This document shows, one piece after another, positions 24,361 through 35,539 of a DNA stretch of 64,000 nt; positions within the stretch are counted from its first letter, which is position 1; each line of letters starts with the position of its first letter. The stretch lies in assembly GCF_050948215.1 (NCBI RefSeq), contig NC_135158.1:2961822-3025821 (forward strand). The letters run 5' to 3'. Origin of the DNA: Halictus rubicundus. Taxonomy: Eukaryota; Arthropoda; Insecta; Hymenoptera; Halictidae. The notes beneath the pieces are model-generated. The model was not told the DNA's origin. It ran no database searches and saw only the letters and a list, made by a program, of their open reading frames with translations. Made by a program: the position numbers and the translations under genes.

Positions 24361-25060
24361 GTCTGACTACGCAGGACGTAATCTACTTAGTCTGGTCTGT
24401 GCTCGTGTGCTTTACTGCGGCTTTCCTGCTTCGAAGGAAACGCAGTCTCGGTACTGCATTTTATGGAGCAACGTCTGATCAGTTCAGACAGAATCTACTT
24501 ACCCGTCAGGCAGGATTTTAGTTATTTACTTTGTCAGTGGTTTTAGTTACGGTTTCATGCATGAAAAAATGTTGTACACGCGTGGATGGCATATACTGTT
24601 CAGTTAATGTCCACCTGAGCAACTTTGTTCCATAGCTGTAGGACTACGACAGGAACAAACTACTTCACTTGGTGTGTGCTGGTGTATTTTACCGTGGCTT
24701 TGTCGCTTGGAAATAAGTATAGTGTGTGGTCGAAATACTTCATTTTGTGGAGGACGATCTGATCAATTGAGACACTATCTAATAACATCTAAACTCGATA
24801 AAACAAAACAAATTGAAAATATTCAAAAACGAAACAGATGGTGTCCCATCATATTTTGAGACTGTCTGACTAGGTACGTCTGAATCTACTCATCAATTAC
24901 GCTTCACCTTACACTATCACTTTTTTAAAAATTGCCAACACTGTCATTTAGGGGATGATTCTATTAGGAGTCTCAGCTTTGAAACCAAGAAGTAAGTGAA
25001 TCTTTTAGCTAAACAATTACCGCATAAATTATTCAGTACCTTTGGTACGATCATCAAAGT
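24361..25060 (-). repeat. CAGAC/AGTAGAT array (minus orientation)
   Basis: GTCTGAC at 24361 and GTCTGG at 24390 are 29 bases apart with ATCTACTTA between them, so on the minus strand this is CAGAC next to AAGTAGAT in the 29-bp register. GTCTGATC at 24473 and GTCAGG at 24504 follow, again with AATCTACTTA between. The words fade after 24.9 kb (GTCTGACTAGG, GTCTGAATCTACTC). Confidence 0.55.
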
Positions 25061-25568
25061 GTTTTCACGCATCAATCATGATTGAACAAATCAGTCGTAT
25101 TCTCTTCGACCGGTTTCTTCGGCGTCTCCCAGGCAATTTTTCCTCCCTCACCTCCTCGGCTGTCTCTTTTTTCCGGGTCCTTCCATATTTTACCGTTCGA
25201 TCCGCACTATCCACCCTTCAGAATCCCTGGTGCACATCTTGGGAGCCCCTTTTTCACCTGGGCATCGCTTTCTTTCGGCTGGTGTTGAATCCACACCGAC
25301 GTCCTCTCCTCGTTTTCTAGCCATCCCCGATGGGAAAGGATCTAATTAATCAGCGAGGCTCCCGTCGTCTCGCTCGCCGAGCAAATTCTCTCTTCGAGTG
25401 GCTGAGGGCACCGCGATAGGGTGAGTGCGCCGCGTAACGATAGGGGTGAAAGATTTTCACGGCGGTCGGCTCCATATTCCGCTCTGTCTTTTATTTGTAG
25501 GAGGATCGGGCTTGTTCTATCTTGACCTGAATTTCCGCTGGAGAGAGCCCCGCGAGAGAGAGAGAGAG

Positions 25569-25604
<36 letters not shown>

Positions 25605-26900
25605 CCAATTGGATTTGCCCGGGGTTTCCCGGGGGAATTAAGGGCGACACGAGCGAAATTTGAAAATTGTCGACCCTCGCCCTCGACGACCTTCGCAGAT
25701 ATTACTAGATCCCTTAAAGAAATAGATATCTAACGAGCCACGGACTTTAAGGGATGATTAGAGCGATGATATCCGTGCAGCACTCTCGTCAAATTCATAC
25801 CAAATGTTGCAAGAATTTATTTCGCTTTTCCTCCGAAGATTTTCCTCGACACAATCAGTTTCAAAACTTCCTAACAGCTTGGAAACTTCGAATTTTTGTC
25901 TGGCGCAACTGTTATTGGGAAACTATTTCAATTTATTCTTCCCTGGGAATTTTAACTCTTCGCAATCTACTCTTTTCCGTTTAAACTTTATAAAGCTCTC
26001 GGCCCATCCCCAAAAGGGGATTGCTTTAATCATTTAGAGCGTAAATTTAAACATAAAAATTTGGTACTTAATGGGTTAATGAAGTTGCAAGCCAAATTTC
26101 TTGCTATATTTGTATCAAACAACACGTCACTAAGCACTTCGCAGAGCGTTCGAGCAGCTGGCAGATGATATCAGAAAAGTTCTCGGAGCACAATGGATTA
26201 AGCCCCACGGAATTTCGTCTTCGGCCGACGAGATAATTACGTTCGTATATCCGGGCGCTTGTGAAACGCGGTTCCGGTGGTGGTTCCACTCGAACACGAC
26301 CGAGCGAGAATAAATTCGGCCTTCAGTTTTCCCGCGGTGGCCCTCCACGTTTATTGACGTTGATCTCACGTCCCGGGCTCCGGGAATATGAAGTGTCACC
26401 GACGCGCAGAGTCATTTTCGTTCGCAAGCCGCAAGAGCGCCGGATTAACGCGAAGGGCCGACTGATTCAGAGACAGAAATTCGTGCGGTTTGACTGCGGG
26501 AATGAAATCGTAGCTGACGAGCTGGAATAACAGACACGTGGGCTTCCCACGGAGCCGTATGTCACTCGGTGGAGGGGGAAGGGCCGGGCACAAATCAAAC
26601 ACCGTGAAAGGTTTCTGATCCCGACGCTGAATTATTAATCGAGTCGCGTTCGCCGCGTTTCGCGATAACCGACGACGTTGGGAAAAAAGAAGCCCGCCCG
26701 ATTGCGGACGTTTATGCGAATTCTGGACGAATCCTGGGGAGCTCGTAACAATCGGGAAAAATCGCAATCCCGCACTGTGCACCGGCGATTTCATCTCGTA
26801 CATCAAAATTGTCGCTAAAGAATTTCGCTAAAACATTTACCAGATACTTTTAATGCTTGGTAGGTTGAATGTTAAATAAAATTACTGGTGGATAATTTGT
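25061..26900. other. Mixed unique DNA, no gene seen
   Basis: GC-rich around the GA tract at 25.55 kb, AT-rich at 25.75-26.12 kb, then CpG-rich to 26.8 kb. Frames up to 136 codons overlap on opposite strands without recognised motifs. Confidence 0.45.
25554..25602 (+). repeat. (GA)n microsatellite, interrupted once
   Basis: GA repeats are interrupted by CAGC near 25570. The second block of 29 bases (25574-25602) is uninterrupted. Confidence 0.93.
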
Positions 26901-26929
26901 TTTGTGAATACGCAGCGAAGCTATATTTC

Positions 26930-27310
26930 AGCCATTTAGAGTAAACACGTCGGATTATTAAGGGCGAGGCAACTCTGACGGGCGCAGTTGCGAAAGAAAC
27001 GTCAAGATACGAGGATACATACTAACTTCAGAGGAACTAGACTCGCACATAGCGAGCGCCGGGTACATTGCGTTCACATAGGGACAAGTAACTGCTATAT
27101 ACGGTTGTGTGTGTATATAAGTGCGTTACGTTAGAGCAATATATTAAGATAAGTGGAATAGAGGTGTGCATAACCAGAGAAGAAGATTAGAAGCTTATAT
27201 AGACACAGATGGGCGCGCGGTTTACTCGCGTAATATGTGAATAGTTACGGTGGCAACTTTAGCCTAACAGCGTGACGGATACAAGCGTGAATCATTTTAA
27301 AAACGTATTC
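26930..27310 (+). repeat. LTR- or promoter-like segment with TATA box
   Basis: A TATATAA box at 27114-27120 sits in a moderately GC-rich stretch distinct from its surroundings. It is preceded by dispersed GGGCGAGGCAACTCTG and AGCGAGCGCC words and followed by AGAGCAATATATTAAG. The layout recalls the U3-R part of a retrotransposon LTR, but clear TG...CA ends, a target duplication and an internal domain are not seen. An ordinary promoter or chance TATA remains possible. Confidence 0.25.
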
Positions 27311-28999
27311 TCCAGTAAATTCCGGAAACCAGGTAACACAAGAAAATCGCCCGTGAATAATTAACCCGTTCGTTCCAGGTTAGCTCCAGTGGATTCATTA
27401 TCGCGAGGACAAAGGCCGGTCGTTTTTACAATTAGCTACTTATTAAACGAGCAAAACGGCGGCGAAAGAAGCGTCGTCGGTTAGAAATTCGCCGCTTAAT
27501 TTTACCCTGGCCTCGGACTATTTACCGCAAGCCCTCATTCAAATTTCGCCCCCGGTAACAATAGGGTCTACGCGGAAAAAACCGTGCAAAAATTAATCGC
27601 GCATCAATTTACCGATTCCTCCCCTCTGTTCCTCCCATCTTGAACAGCCGTCCGTTCTGTGCATTCGGAAAAAAGTCTGAGGGCAGTTCCCGACCCTCTG
27701 GTAAAATCGATCTGCGGTGGTGCGAGATGGCGAAGGGGCGCGTCGACGAAGAAATCGGGGGTTGGTCGGGGGTTAACGAATTTAAACGGAAAGTAAGAGA
27801 CTGCCGGCGGACTCGGCCAGACAAAAAGTCACCCCCGCGAATATCCTTTATTAAATGCAGCCCGGGGAAACAAAGACTGCACACCCGCGCGCCGCTCGCG
27901 GGTCTGGGCTCGTGGAAAAAGAGCGTCGGGCCGGGCCGGGCCGGAGGGAAACGGGCGCATAAATTATGCTTATGAGCCACTTCGTGTGTTCCGCGACGCC
28001 ATTTTAAAATTATACTTTTAAATGTAACCGGGAACCACGGCTGCCGGAGACGCCGCGCCGGCCGCCCCCAGCGTTCCCTTTCGCCATCGCAGAGAGCCGG
28101 TTTTCTTCCGCGACGACGACTCGGCCACGTATCATCCCCAGGCACCGAGGGTTGCTGGCCCCCTCCCGAAAATTTGTTGCCGGCCTAAGAGCATTATTTC
28201 GTTAAGAGTACCGACTGCGGACCCGGAATAAATTTCGGAGCCACCCCCCGAAGCGCGAACGGCTGAAAGGAATCGCCGTATTTATCGTCACGGACTGAAA
28301 CAGCTGGTTTCTTCTGCAGCTGCACCCTCGTGCCGCGCGGTGATAACATTTATTATTGCCAACGGAACCGGATCCCGCTGACTGCACCACTCACCCCTCT
28401 TCCGAAAACCATCCCACCTCTTCTATCCAGCATCCCAATGTTGTGAACTTATCGTTCCGGGATGGTTAACTCGCCGACAGAGTTCCGTTGAGCAGGATTT
28501 TCTTAGCATTTGCCTGTATCTTTCGCCCGACCGTCCTTTATGTCTTAATAATTGTGCCCAGCGGGTCAGGATCAGCATGAACACTTTCTGTTCGATTAGG
28601 GGCGGAGGATAGGTAGCTGACCTAGAGGTGGAAAGGCGGTGGAGCGTATAGATGGGACCGTCGGCTGGCTCTCCACCTAATCAGTTTTAGGGTGGATAGA
28701 TTTTTAAGTCCCGGAACGTCGACGGAAAGTTTCTGTCGAAAGGGGATGGGAGATGGGGGTAGAAGGAGCAGACGGGGTGGCGTCTCGGGTTCCCTGAGAA
28801 AGAAATAGGAGTAGAATGCACTGGAAGAAGTATGTGATCCACGGTAATGGCCGACGCCTTGCACTTCTCTCGAAAACTTTCGACTAGAAAGGTGAGTCTC
28901 TGTGTTTCCATCTCCGTCGACGGTTTTTTGCAAGTCGCCCCTCCCCACTATCTCTTTTTCGATCTAACCCTCCAGCCGTCGCTTCCGCGGCTTTTTCGT
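27311..28999. other. CpG-rich unique DNA, possible conserved elements
   Basis: 27.36-28.15 kb is very CpG-rich with AT cores such as GCATAAATTATGC (27958-27970) and TTTTAAAATTATAC. It resembles conserved regulatory DNA. Overlapping 178-codon (-) and 111-codon (+) frames cover it, and neither has a recognised domain. A perfect splice-donor context, AAG followed by GTGAGT, occurs at 28889-28897 on the plus strand, but no coding exon with family similarity ends there. Confidence 0.4.
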
Positions 29000-29373
29000 T
29001 GTTCCCCGTCCCTTATTTGAGGACTTAACGGCTTCTTTACCCACGGATTTTCGTCACTCCGAGACGAGCAATTTTTCTGAAAGCGTGTCGCACTTTTCTA
29101 ATTTTCCGTCCTTCGTTTTCCAATATTTTTCGACTACGTTTCGGAGTAACCAAAATTTTCTTAAAGGAAGAATAGTAGAGGCATTATTCCAGCACCGTTA
29201 TCCAATTTCTTGAAATTACTCTTCGTCCCAGGAATTACTTCTTTCATAAAACTTTTCAACGTATCTTGAAATCAAGCTACAACCCATTTGTACATCTACA
29301 TCCGAGTTTGAATTCACCGACAGATGTGCAATAAACTTCTTCTACATTTTAGTAATCCAAAGAAAAATTGTTT
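29000..29373. other. AT-rich unique DNA
   Basis: No frame of note and no repeat recognised. Confidence 0.5.
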
Positions 29374-29444
29374 CTTGTAACGGGTCTCGAACCGGGAACC
29401 TCAGGAATGGAAAGCAGTCGCTTTATCCACCGAGCCAAGCCCGG
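29374..29444 (-). repeat. tRNA-like sequence (pseudogene or SINE head)
   Basis: The minus strand reads CGGGCTTGGCTCGGTGGAT then AAAGCGACTGC, and ends with GGTTCGAGACC and a short tail. The A-box-like GGCTCGGTGG and the B-box GGTTCGAGACC are at tRNA spacing. The anticodon stem is weak and the acceptor arms do not pair well, so a working tRNA is unlikely. It resembles the element at 926 in general structure but is not an obvious copy of it. Confidence 0.5.
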
Positions 29445-31500
29445 CTCAGTTCTGTTCGTATATTATTCGAGATATTTCCTGCGCCTTATCCTAACTATGA
29501 AACATTCCACGGTCGCCAATTTCTGGGGTGTTCTATGCCTCGTGCAGGAATATTTCAATATCTCTAAGTCGGTTTAAAGCTGCTCCATGATCACTTATCT
29601 CTTTTGAATGAAACATTAAGTGTACGAAACTCAGAGTCATTTCAGTGCAGCGAAAAAATTCTCTCTGAAATTTCTGTAATTTTTTGGCTGTCTCAGACTG
29701 GCTTGTGAGTATTCTGTGACATTCTTTGCCATTATTTATCACTCCATTAAAATTCGCAGGACGTTGTTTCGCACAAATAAAATTGTAGGATCTCTGGAGC
29801 GTCTAGTGACAACGAAGTGCAAGTAAAAATTGCTTCCAGCAATTTATAAAATTTGTCGGCTCTGCTAGGCTGAGTCCAAAGTGTTTGGTGATATTTTGGT
29901 GGATTATTTGTCGCAGAACGGCCAGCAACAAGTATTTTTTCGCGCTTGGACCAGCAAACGGAGCGAATCATTCGGACCAGTCCGTTGCTCCCTCTCAATC
30001 TTCCTGGACCGGGCGCTCCTTTTTCCACTGCATTGTTTCTCCAGCTCCCGAAGGCTTAACGGCTCTTTTATCGCCGGCCTTTCTTTACCGCGCGCTGGGT
30101 GCAACCGTTATAAAAGCACCATGCAGCAATGTAAGAAACGCGCGATCTCAGCGCGTTCCCCGGGACCCGGAACAATGGAAAATGGAGCCAGCCAACAATC
30201 CGCATCCTTCCTTCGTACCCGCCCCGCCACGGTGTAGCCTCGGTAACATTTCTATAGATAGCGGCGGAGATTCTCTGTTCAGATTATTGTAAACATTCCG
30301 CGCCGTCGTCGTCGCCCGCCGGCCATTGTACGCGGCGAAACCGGCAGGAAAATTAAAAGCGTGGATCGGATCGGTCGCGACGCGACGCGTCGCTCGAGGA
30401 ATTGCTCGTGACTTTTATGGCTTCCGGGGAAGCTGGCAGCCTGACCATAGCACTCGATTGTTCCCCGTACTCCTTTGATAAGAAAATATCCAACGCGAAC
30501 ACAACCAAACCGAGCCACGTTAAAAATTGACGCTCGAATCAGCTTGGAATTAAAAACATCCAATTCAAATTGAGCACGACTTTTACCATAATTTTTTACC
30601 AGAGAGATAAGTCACCCTGACGTATCCCTTAGAGTAAGAATTCATCCCTTTCCTCCGACATCCTGCAAAATGTTGAATTCTTTTTAAGATAATGAAAGTG
30701 CTAGAAGAATTGCTAGACGATTGGAAATATAAATAAAAATTAATGCATTATTAACCTAGGATTTGTGTGCAACTATTTTGAGGGGGACGAGTCTTGAACT
30801 TCCTCCAAAAAGTCTATTTAACAGAACTACAGCATCACATTTTCCAAGTTTGCAGAATCGGTGAGCTTGCTTCGTTAGTTGATGGTGGATCAGCGTTCGG
30901 CAAAGTTTTCGCGTTATTAATTCGTGTAGATTTGAAAAGTTCTGCCGGTTCGTCCCCGGGATATTGTAACGTCACTCCCAGGATATGATTCGCCCATGGG
31001 AAACAAGTCGACTGTGCGTATCTTAAGTTGAGCTGCGAATTCTTGGAATACCGATTTGACTCGGTTCCATATTTCCCAACTTCCCTAATATCCAAGGGTA
31101 TACGCTCGGAGGAGGACATGGAGCTACGTGTTTTTGAGAAGAGCGTTGTCTAACGTCAAGGGAGTACATCCCGAAGAGGAGAGGACATGGCCGGGAATTT
31201 TAAGCAGAAGATTGCGCGACCTTATTCCGCTGCGAGTAGCAACAATGCAAATTAGGAATGTTCTCGTCGCGAGAAAACTGGCGAACAAGTGTCCCCAAGT
31301 AGTCCAAGTGGATGATAAGGATTTATCGCGTGATGCTGGCTAACATACAATAAACCTGGTGGCTAGTTTCACAGCGTCGTCGCGTTGCTCTTATCAAGTT
31401 TAGTTGGAATTCCAAATTAAATGACTCCCATTCAACGTTAATCAAACAGACAATGTTTAATTAAATGAAAATACTATGATATATGACATTTGAACCGAGA
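29445..31500. other. Unique DNA, no gene seen
   Basis: Mixed composition. Frames of 118 and 135 codons (+) overlap each other at 29.88-30.29 kb in different phases and have no recognised domain. It is AT-rich at 30.5-30.8 and 31.36-31.5 kb. Confidence 0.45.
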
Positions 31501-32115
31501 CAATATTTACTTAGAAATGTCCATTTTGCCTGTAACGGTGCTGCAAGTGGAATAGAATTATTTATGTAATACTCAGTGGAAATGTATGATCAGACATTAA
31601 AAACAGACTCTCAAGGAACAAGGAGAAATAGGTAGATTGAATCGACATGCGATCAGACAATCAGATTATGTCACAGTAACATTATGTCACCACGTCGACA
31701 GACAGTAGGACGGAACTTCATGTCATCCACACATTAAAATGAAACATCATACAACATGAACGACTTGCAAATGGATATTCATAAAGAAGTTACCAGTAAG
31801 GTATTCACCAATTACGTGCGTCACCGAAGCCAGGACACGCAGTTAAACCATCTATTGTGTCCAAGACGACAGGTAAAGCAGTCTCATTCCATAGAACGTT
31901 CCGCGTATAATCAGACAGGTAGAACCGGTTCCCGAGGAGCCAGACAAGTGCTCTCGGCGAACGCCCGTGCAGACAGTCGAGTAGATTAAATCTCCACGCG
32001 TTCAGACAAGTAGCACAAGCTCATGTATACATAAGTAGAGCCTTGGCGTACATAGCAGCGCAAGTAGAATGGGTCGGCGAACGGTGCGGCGGGACCAAGT
32101 AGAAACTAAACGTTC
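31501..32115 (+). repeat. 29-bp-register CAGAC/AGTAG array (plus orientation)
   Basis: CAGAC words start at 31912, 31941, 31970 and 32003, so the spacing is 29, 29 and 33. Each is followed by GTAGA-, AGTGC-, AGTAGATT- or AGTAGCAC-type sequence. Further AAGTAGA words continue to 32.10 kb. The 5' part (31.5-31.9 kb) is more eroded but shows GATCAGACATT and GATCAGACAATC. A 77-codon frame across it is an accident of the repeat. Confidence 0.65.
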
Positions 32116-32177
32116 CTGGAAACGATTCGTCGAGGCAGGAAGTGGGTACGAGCCATCTTGCATCGATTGGCTCTACT

Positions 32178-32191
32178 GGGGGGGGGGGGGG
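32178..32191 (+). repeat. Poly-G run (14)
   Basis: Fourteen consecutive G bases. It could be a true homopolymer or a run whose length is uncertain from sequencing. Confidence 0.9.
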
Positions 32192-32222
32192 TACGGAGGA
32201 GGCTGCATCGTGAAAAAGAAAA

Positions 32223-32242
32223 AGAGAGAGAGAGGGAGAGGG
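32223..32242 (+). repeat. Short GA-rich microsatellite
   Basis: Imperfect AG repeat of about 20 bases following an A-rich run. Confidence 0.8.
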
Positions 32243-33204
32243 TGAGGAAAAAAGCTGGAGAATCCGAAGAAAAACCGTGGACATAAATAAGCCGTCGGGA
32301 CAGCAGGAGAAACGAGAAATGCTTCCGGATGTAATTCTCCAAATAGGTTCCGGTTTCGGTTCCGCTCGACCGAGCGTGACCAACGCGGCACGGTGCGGAA
32401 ACCGCGCGGCGTGCGGTCCACGCCGTCCGGGCGACTTTTTTGCGGTTCACAGAGCCAGAAAATGGCCCCACACGGATCCTTTTTTTACTCCGGGTCCCCC
32501 ATCCCGCCGGCGAATAATTTCATCGACGGAGGCGAGAGACTCGATTAAAGGGTCGCCACCCCACGGCCCTCCCTCAGGCACTATGCTAAATTACTCTCGT
32601 TCCTTGGTCCGTTTATTCTTCCCGTTATTCCCGCGGGCCGCCCTCTTTTGTGAGTTCGCGCGACTCTGATTTAATCGCGAGCCGGCTGATTGGAGGGAAC
32701 GAGGGGGCGTGACTCGTTATGAATCGCCGTTGACGAGCGTCGTTTGTGCACCGTGCTAACCAGACACCGGCGGCAACAGGAATCCCGGGAACATGTTCCG
32801 GATTCCTCTTCGCCGCGTTCCGCTCCGGAGGCGCGCCTGCACGCTGTCTTTCCGTGTTGAATTCGTCGAACCACCCTCGAGAAACCGGGGTTGCGTTGGA
32901 AATTCGACAGAGCGCGGTTCCATTTTGTCTGACTGGGGGAATGACTTCGTTTAGGACTGTAGAAACGCTGGCACGCTGGTGGTACAGTGCTAGATTCGCC
33001 TGAGTAGATTCATACCGCGAGTACTCAGACATGCTTCGGGTAGGTTTCGTTTAAATTTTAGTCTAAACTGGTTGAACAGTATTACAACCGTTCAATGCTT
33101 CGTTACGTCAATGGGATACTGATAGTGAAGTAATTTGGGGTAGTGTGCAGTCGGCTAATCATTAAAATTTAATTTTCTACGAGAGCATAATTTTCTATTA
33201 TTAA

Positions 33205-33372
33205 CACTAGAACTACCGAGCCCTAAACGAGACTGATGTATATTCCTTTACAATAGAGATTTTTATACTAAAATGTACTTGAATAATGATGTATGTTAAA
33301 CAATTTCTTAACAAAATATTTTAAAGAAACAATCTTGAATTCGTAATTTTGACGGGCTTGGTAGTTCTAGTG
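33205..33372. mobile_element. piggyBac-type MITE
   Basis: The 168-base element starts CACTAGAACTACCGAGCCC and ends GGGCTTGGTAGTTCTAGTG, a 19-bp terminal inverted repeat with a single mismatch. It is flanked by TTAA on the left (33201-33204) and TTAC on the right (33373-33376), consistent with a TTAA target duplication with one later change. The interior is AT-rich and noncoding, so it is nonautonomous. TTAA targeting is the hallmark of piggyBac-superfamily transposases, which would have had to act in trans. It lies between two dispersed arrays but not inside one. Confidence 0.85.
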
Positions 33373-33376
33373 TTAC

Positions 33377-34260
33377 AGTATTCCTTATACTTTGCAAATC
33401 CATCGCAAAATGTACGATCGACCTCAATCGTTGTCGTAACAAGTGAATGTCTCGTACGACCAACTTGGCGAATTATCTCATTTCTCGCCTCACCTTCCTG
33501 CAAGGCGGGAGCGAAATGAAGTGCCAGTAAAAACGCGGAATGACCCGGAACGATTTCTGGATAATCCCATGTCGTTGGCTTTGCGCAGTACCTCCGGTTT
33601 TTTTTTTCGATTCGCCACGTTCGACGGTAACAACGACGAAGTTTCGCTTCGGTCTCTCCGAGTTCTTTAAACAGGTTTCTCGAGGTATATCCCCGATCCT
33701 CCGGATCGGCGATTATTTGAAGATGTTCTGCAATGTTCACGGAGACCGGAATTGTAAGTCGTTTAGAAAATTACACACGGAAACGTTTCTCTTTAAATTT
33801 CCATCCGCCGTTTCTTTGGCTCGTCTCTCGCTCGCACTTTTGGCGAGGCGGATCCCTTTGCCACGGCGAATTCCGGGCTCTTTCCCTTGCGCTTCACCGT
33901 TCACCCTTTTTTTCCGGCCAGACAGCTGAATTTGCATGCATTCTCGGGCTCCTTTACCGCGTTTGATCCTTTCCCACGCTTGAATATGGATTACGCGAAT
34001 CCACCGGGCCTCACGTATGCTGCTGCCGCGCGATATTTCTGCCTGCAATTCAATTGGACCGGCGGTAATTTGAAGTTTCCTCTGTCGTTAACGAACCTGA
34101 GACCAACCAGCATGACAGACACCGAAACTGCCTCACAAGGAATTTTTCGTTCCCGGACTCCCCATGCATTTATAATACTTAGAAATAAAACTGATTATGT
34201 GGACACTAATCAATTGACAGTAGAAGCAGATTTAAAGCTTCATTTATTGTAAAATATAAT
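33377..34260. other. Unique DNA, no gene seen
   Basis: Frames of 139 (-), 129 (+) and 121 (+) codons overlap one another and have no recognised domain. Confidence 0.45.
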
Positions 34261-35220
34261 GGCGTAAAAGTGGAGCGCTCTTATGTGGAGTCAAGCAAAC
34301 GGAATATTCGCGCATTTATTCAGTCAAGTGGTACAGCACTGCGCACAGTCGGGCGAGTAGAATAATCCTGTGCATACTCAACCAAGTAGAATATCTCAGT
34401 TCACAGTCAGACAACTGGAATAATCCTGTGCATTGTCAACCTAGTAGGGTTTTCCTGTGGACACTAGAAAAAGTAGAATAATCCGTTGTATGGGCAGCCA
34501 AGACACGTAAGGCTTTCTATGGTCAGCCTGGTAAACTATTTCTATGCTCATGGTCGCGCAAATGGTTAACATTTGTACACAGTTGGACAAGTAGATTAAT
34601 CTGGACAATGGTTAGACAAGATCGAATAATCCTACACATAACTGGACAGGCTGCATAATCCCACACATTGCTGGACAGATAGAATAATCTCACTAATAGC
34701 TAGACAAGTGAAATAGTCTAGTATTTGATCAGACAATACGTGGATAGATGAGTAAAATAATACAGGATTTGGTCAGACAAGTAAGATAACTCTGTACATC
34801 ATCAAACAAGTATTATAATCTCGTGCAATCTCGAATAAGTAGAACAGTGCAATCAGTTCTGTGACAAGGAGAATATCCCAGAGCTCAATCAGACTTCGAG
34901 AAAATGTTATATATTTGCTCAAAAGTAGAATAACCAAGCGCCTAATCACGCAAGTAGGAGAAATAGTCCAACGCATTCTGTGACGAGGAAAATAACCCAG
35001 AACTTAATCAGACCTAGAAAAATGGTAAATATTATCCCAGAAGTAGAATCACCAAGCGCCTAATCAGGCAAGCAGGAGAATCGTGACTACAGCCTGCAAC
35101 GGTGAATAATCGAGACCGTAGTGAGACAAGTAGAACAACCAGTGCCTAATCAATCAACTGCCGCATTCTGTCGCAAGTGGTGCGGCTCGACGCGCAGTCA
35201 GACAACGGCATAAATTTGCA
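34261..35220 (+). repeat. 29-bp-register CAGACAAGTAGAAT array (best-preserved copy)
   Basis: This is the clearest member of the dispersed family. The AGTAG-equivalent word falls at 34356, 34385, 34414, 34443 and 34472, five units exactly 29 bases apart, and again at 34590 and 34619. A typical unit is CAGACAAGTAGAATAATC followed by about eleven less conserved bases, often CTGTGCAT-like. Individual units differ at many positions but keep phase. From about 34.86 kb the spacing becomes irregular, with compound units containing AGTAGAATAACC and CCTAATCAGGCAAG. No frame is conserved between units, so protein coding is unlikely. Confidence 0.8.
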
Positions 35221-35486
35221 CAGTCACGTTACCGCATGTATTTTCTCTTGAATCATGAAAGAAAAACAGGTCGGCGTCCCTATTCGCAGGCGGAATGACA
35301 CGCAGTGACGATAATACGAAAACAAACATCGGGCTCGTTGAGCATCGCCGACGAAATCGGTCAGCGACGACCCGCGTGGTAAACATCGATACAAAACGGA
35401 ACAGCGCGCGCAACCCGCAAAAATCATTCGACATTCAAAACAGGTAGGCGGTGTTCGACTACGGGGAATCGTGCTTGCATTATCCC

Positions 35487-35539
35487 TCCTTTCTCCCTTC
35501 TCTCTCTCTCTATTTTCTCCTCTCTTTCTCTCTCTCCCT
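35487..35539 (-). repeat. Imperfect (CT)n tract
   Basis: Pyrimidine-rich TCTC repeats with interruptions, about 50 bases. On the minus strand this is a GA tract. Confidence 0.85.

Larger units (their letters stand above)
32116..33200. other. GC-rich unique DNA with simple repeats
   Basis: Contains the poly-G and GA tracts, then CpG-rich DNA to 33.0 kb. Frames of 120-135 codons overlap on both strands without recognised motifs. A few family-like words (GAGTAGATTC, ACTCAGACATG) lie at 33000-33030. Confidence 0.45.

Noticed and set aside
28889..28897. Splice donor marking a host exon
   Set aside because: The AAG/GTGAGT context is perfect but no upstream frame with coding character ends there. 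Such matches are expected by chance in 64 kb.
34261..35220. CRISPR array (29-base repeats with variable parts)
   Set aside because: The repeats themselves are heavily mutated, there is no clear repeat/spacer boundary, and no cas genes or prokaryotic context exist. The same core occurs in many dispersed arrays in insect-like DNA.
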